DNA of 64,000 nt from Sphingobium sp. Leaf26 (GTDB lineage: Bacteria; Pseudomonadota; Alphaproteobacteria; Sphingomonadales; Sphingomonadaceae), in NCBI RefSeq assembly GCF_001421665.1, contig NZ_LMKV01000023.1, forward strand, positions 189,879 to 253,878, in the 5' to 3' direction. Below are positions 63,931 through 64,000 of the stretch, piece after piece. A program made the position numbers and the translations under genes. The notes under the pieces are model-generated. The model was given only the letters and a program-made list of their open reading frames with translations. It did no database searches and had not been told where the DNA came from. Positions within the stretch are counted from its first letter, which is position 1. Each line of letters begins with the position of its first letter.

Positions 63931-64000
63931 ATGGCAACCAAAATCCCAGACGCGCCGAAAATCGGCATGGTTTCGCTCGGCTGTCCGAAAAACCTCGTCG
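63931..64000 (+). CDS. rimO: Start of ribosomal protein S12 methylthiotransferase RimO (cut by window end)
   Basis: The last 70 bases encode [20 protein letters not shown] and then NLV. The VSLGCPKN motif carries the first iron-sulfur cysteine of the methylthiotransferase N-terminal domain and is typical of RimO. RimO is a radical-SAM enzyme that modifies an Asp of S12. An in-frame ATG at 63916 is an alternative start. The rest lies beyond the window. Confidence 0.85.
   Translation, partial: MATKIPDAPKIGMVSLGCPKNLV

Overview
The window is GC-rich, densely coded alphaproteobacterial chromosome and most likely comes from a sphingomonad (Sphingobium, Novosphingobium or Sphingomonas type). The signs are three large TonB-dependent receptors, a D-mannonate dehydratase whose active-site residues line up with the characterised Novosphingobium enzyme, a Caulobacter-type xylose dehydrogenase, RcdA, a one-cysteine DksA, and short mirrored repeats between genes. 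I see no tRNA, rRNA, CRISPR array, insertion sequence or phage gene.

Layout. (1) 1-11.2 kb: an oxidative catabolic cluster. The minus-strand operon reads TonB receptor, cytochrome P450, AraC regulator, aldehyde dehydrogenase, GFA protein, SDR and alcohol dehydrogenase (cut by the left edge). Facing it are an acyl-CoA synthetase, a second and paralogous AraC regulator, and a YCII protein. Together these suggest hydroxylation, alcohol and aldehyde oxidation, then CoA activation of an unknown hydrophobic or aromatic compound. (2) 11.2-15.4 kb: putA with a divergent Lrp-family regulator. (3) 15.4-33.7 kb: a glucuronoxylan locus holding an SGNH esterase, a large TonB receptor, fructuronate reductase, uronate isomerase, a hexuronate transporter, mannonate dehydratase, two GH3 glycosidases, a GH67 alpha-glucuronidase and a LacI regulator. 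(4) 33.7-36.2 kb: purB, a secreted EF-hand protein and a small membrane protein. (5) 36.3-41.5 kb: a Weimberg-pathway xylose operon (xylX, xylB, xylC, sugar porter, aldose epimerase). (6) 41.5-64 kb: mostly housekeeping genes (lapA-like, pyrF, a thioesterase, an outer-membrane barrel, sdaA, tamB, tamA, rcdA, two ydcH-like genes, a PilZ protein, dksA, serS, an NlpD-like lipoprotein, a K+ channel, a third TonB receptor and the start of rimO). Within it are a small less GC-rich pocket with a SUKH-type gene and a very Ser/Gly-rich protein with a PEP-CTERM-like tail.

How the parts work together. The strongest signal is a shared 14-bp operator, TGRTAGCGYTAYCA. It occurs at the promoter of the xylan-locus TonB receptor (19811-19824), in the divergent GH3/GH67 promoter (30266-30279) and at the Weimberg operon promoter (36289-36302). 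A 12/14 version lies just before the LacI regulator gene (32532-32545). I infer one LacI-family regulator that links outer-membrane uptake of glucurono-xylooligosaccharides, removal of glucuronate and xylose, glucuronate conversion to 2-keto-3-deoxygluconate, and xylose oxidation toward 2-oxoglutarate. The xylonate dehydratase and 2-oxoglutarate-semialdehyde dehydrogenase steps are not in the xyl operon here.

Gene starts were chosen from ribosome binding sites, signal peptides, ATGA overlaps and family length. All functions are inferred by reading motifs; no database search was run.
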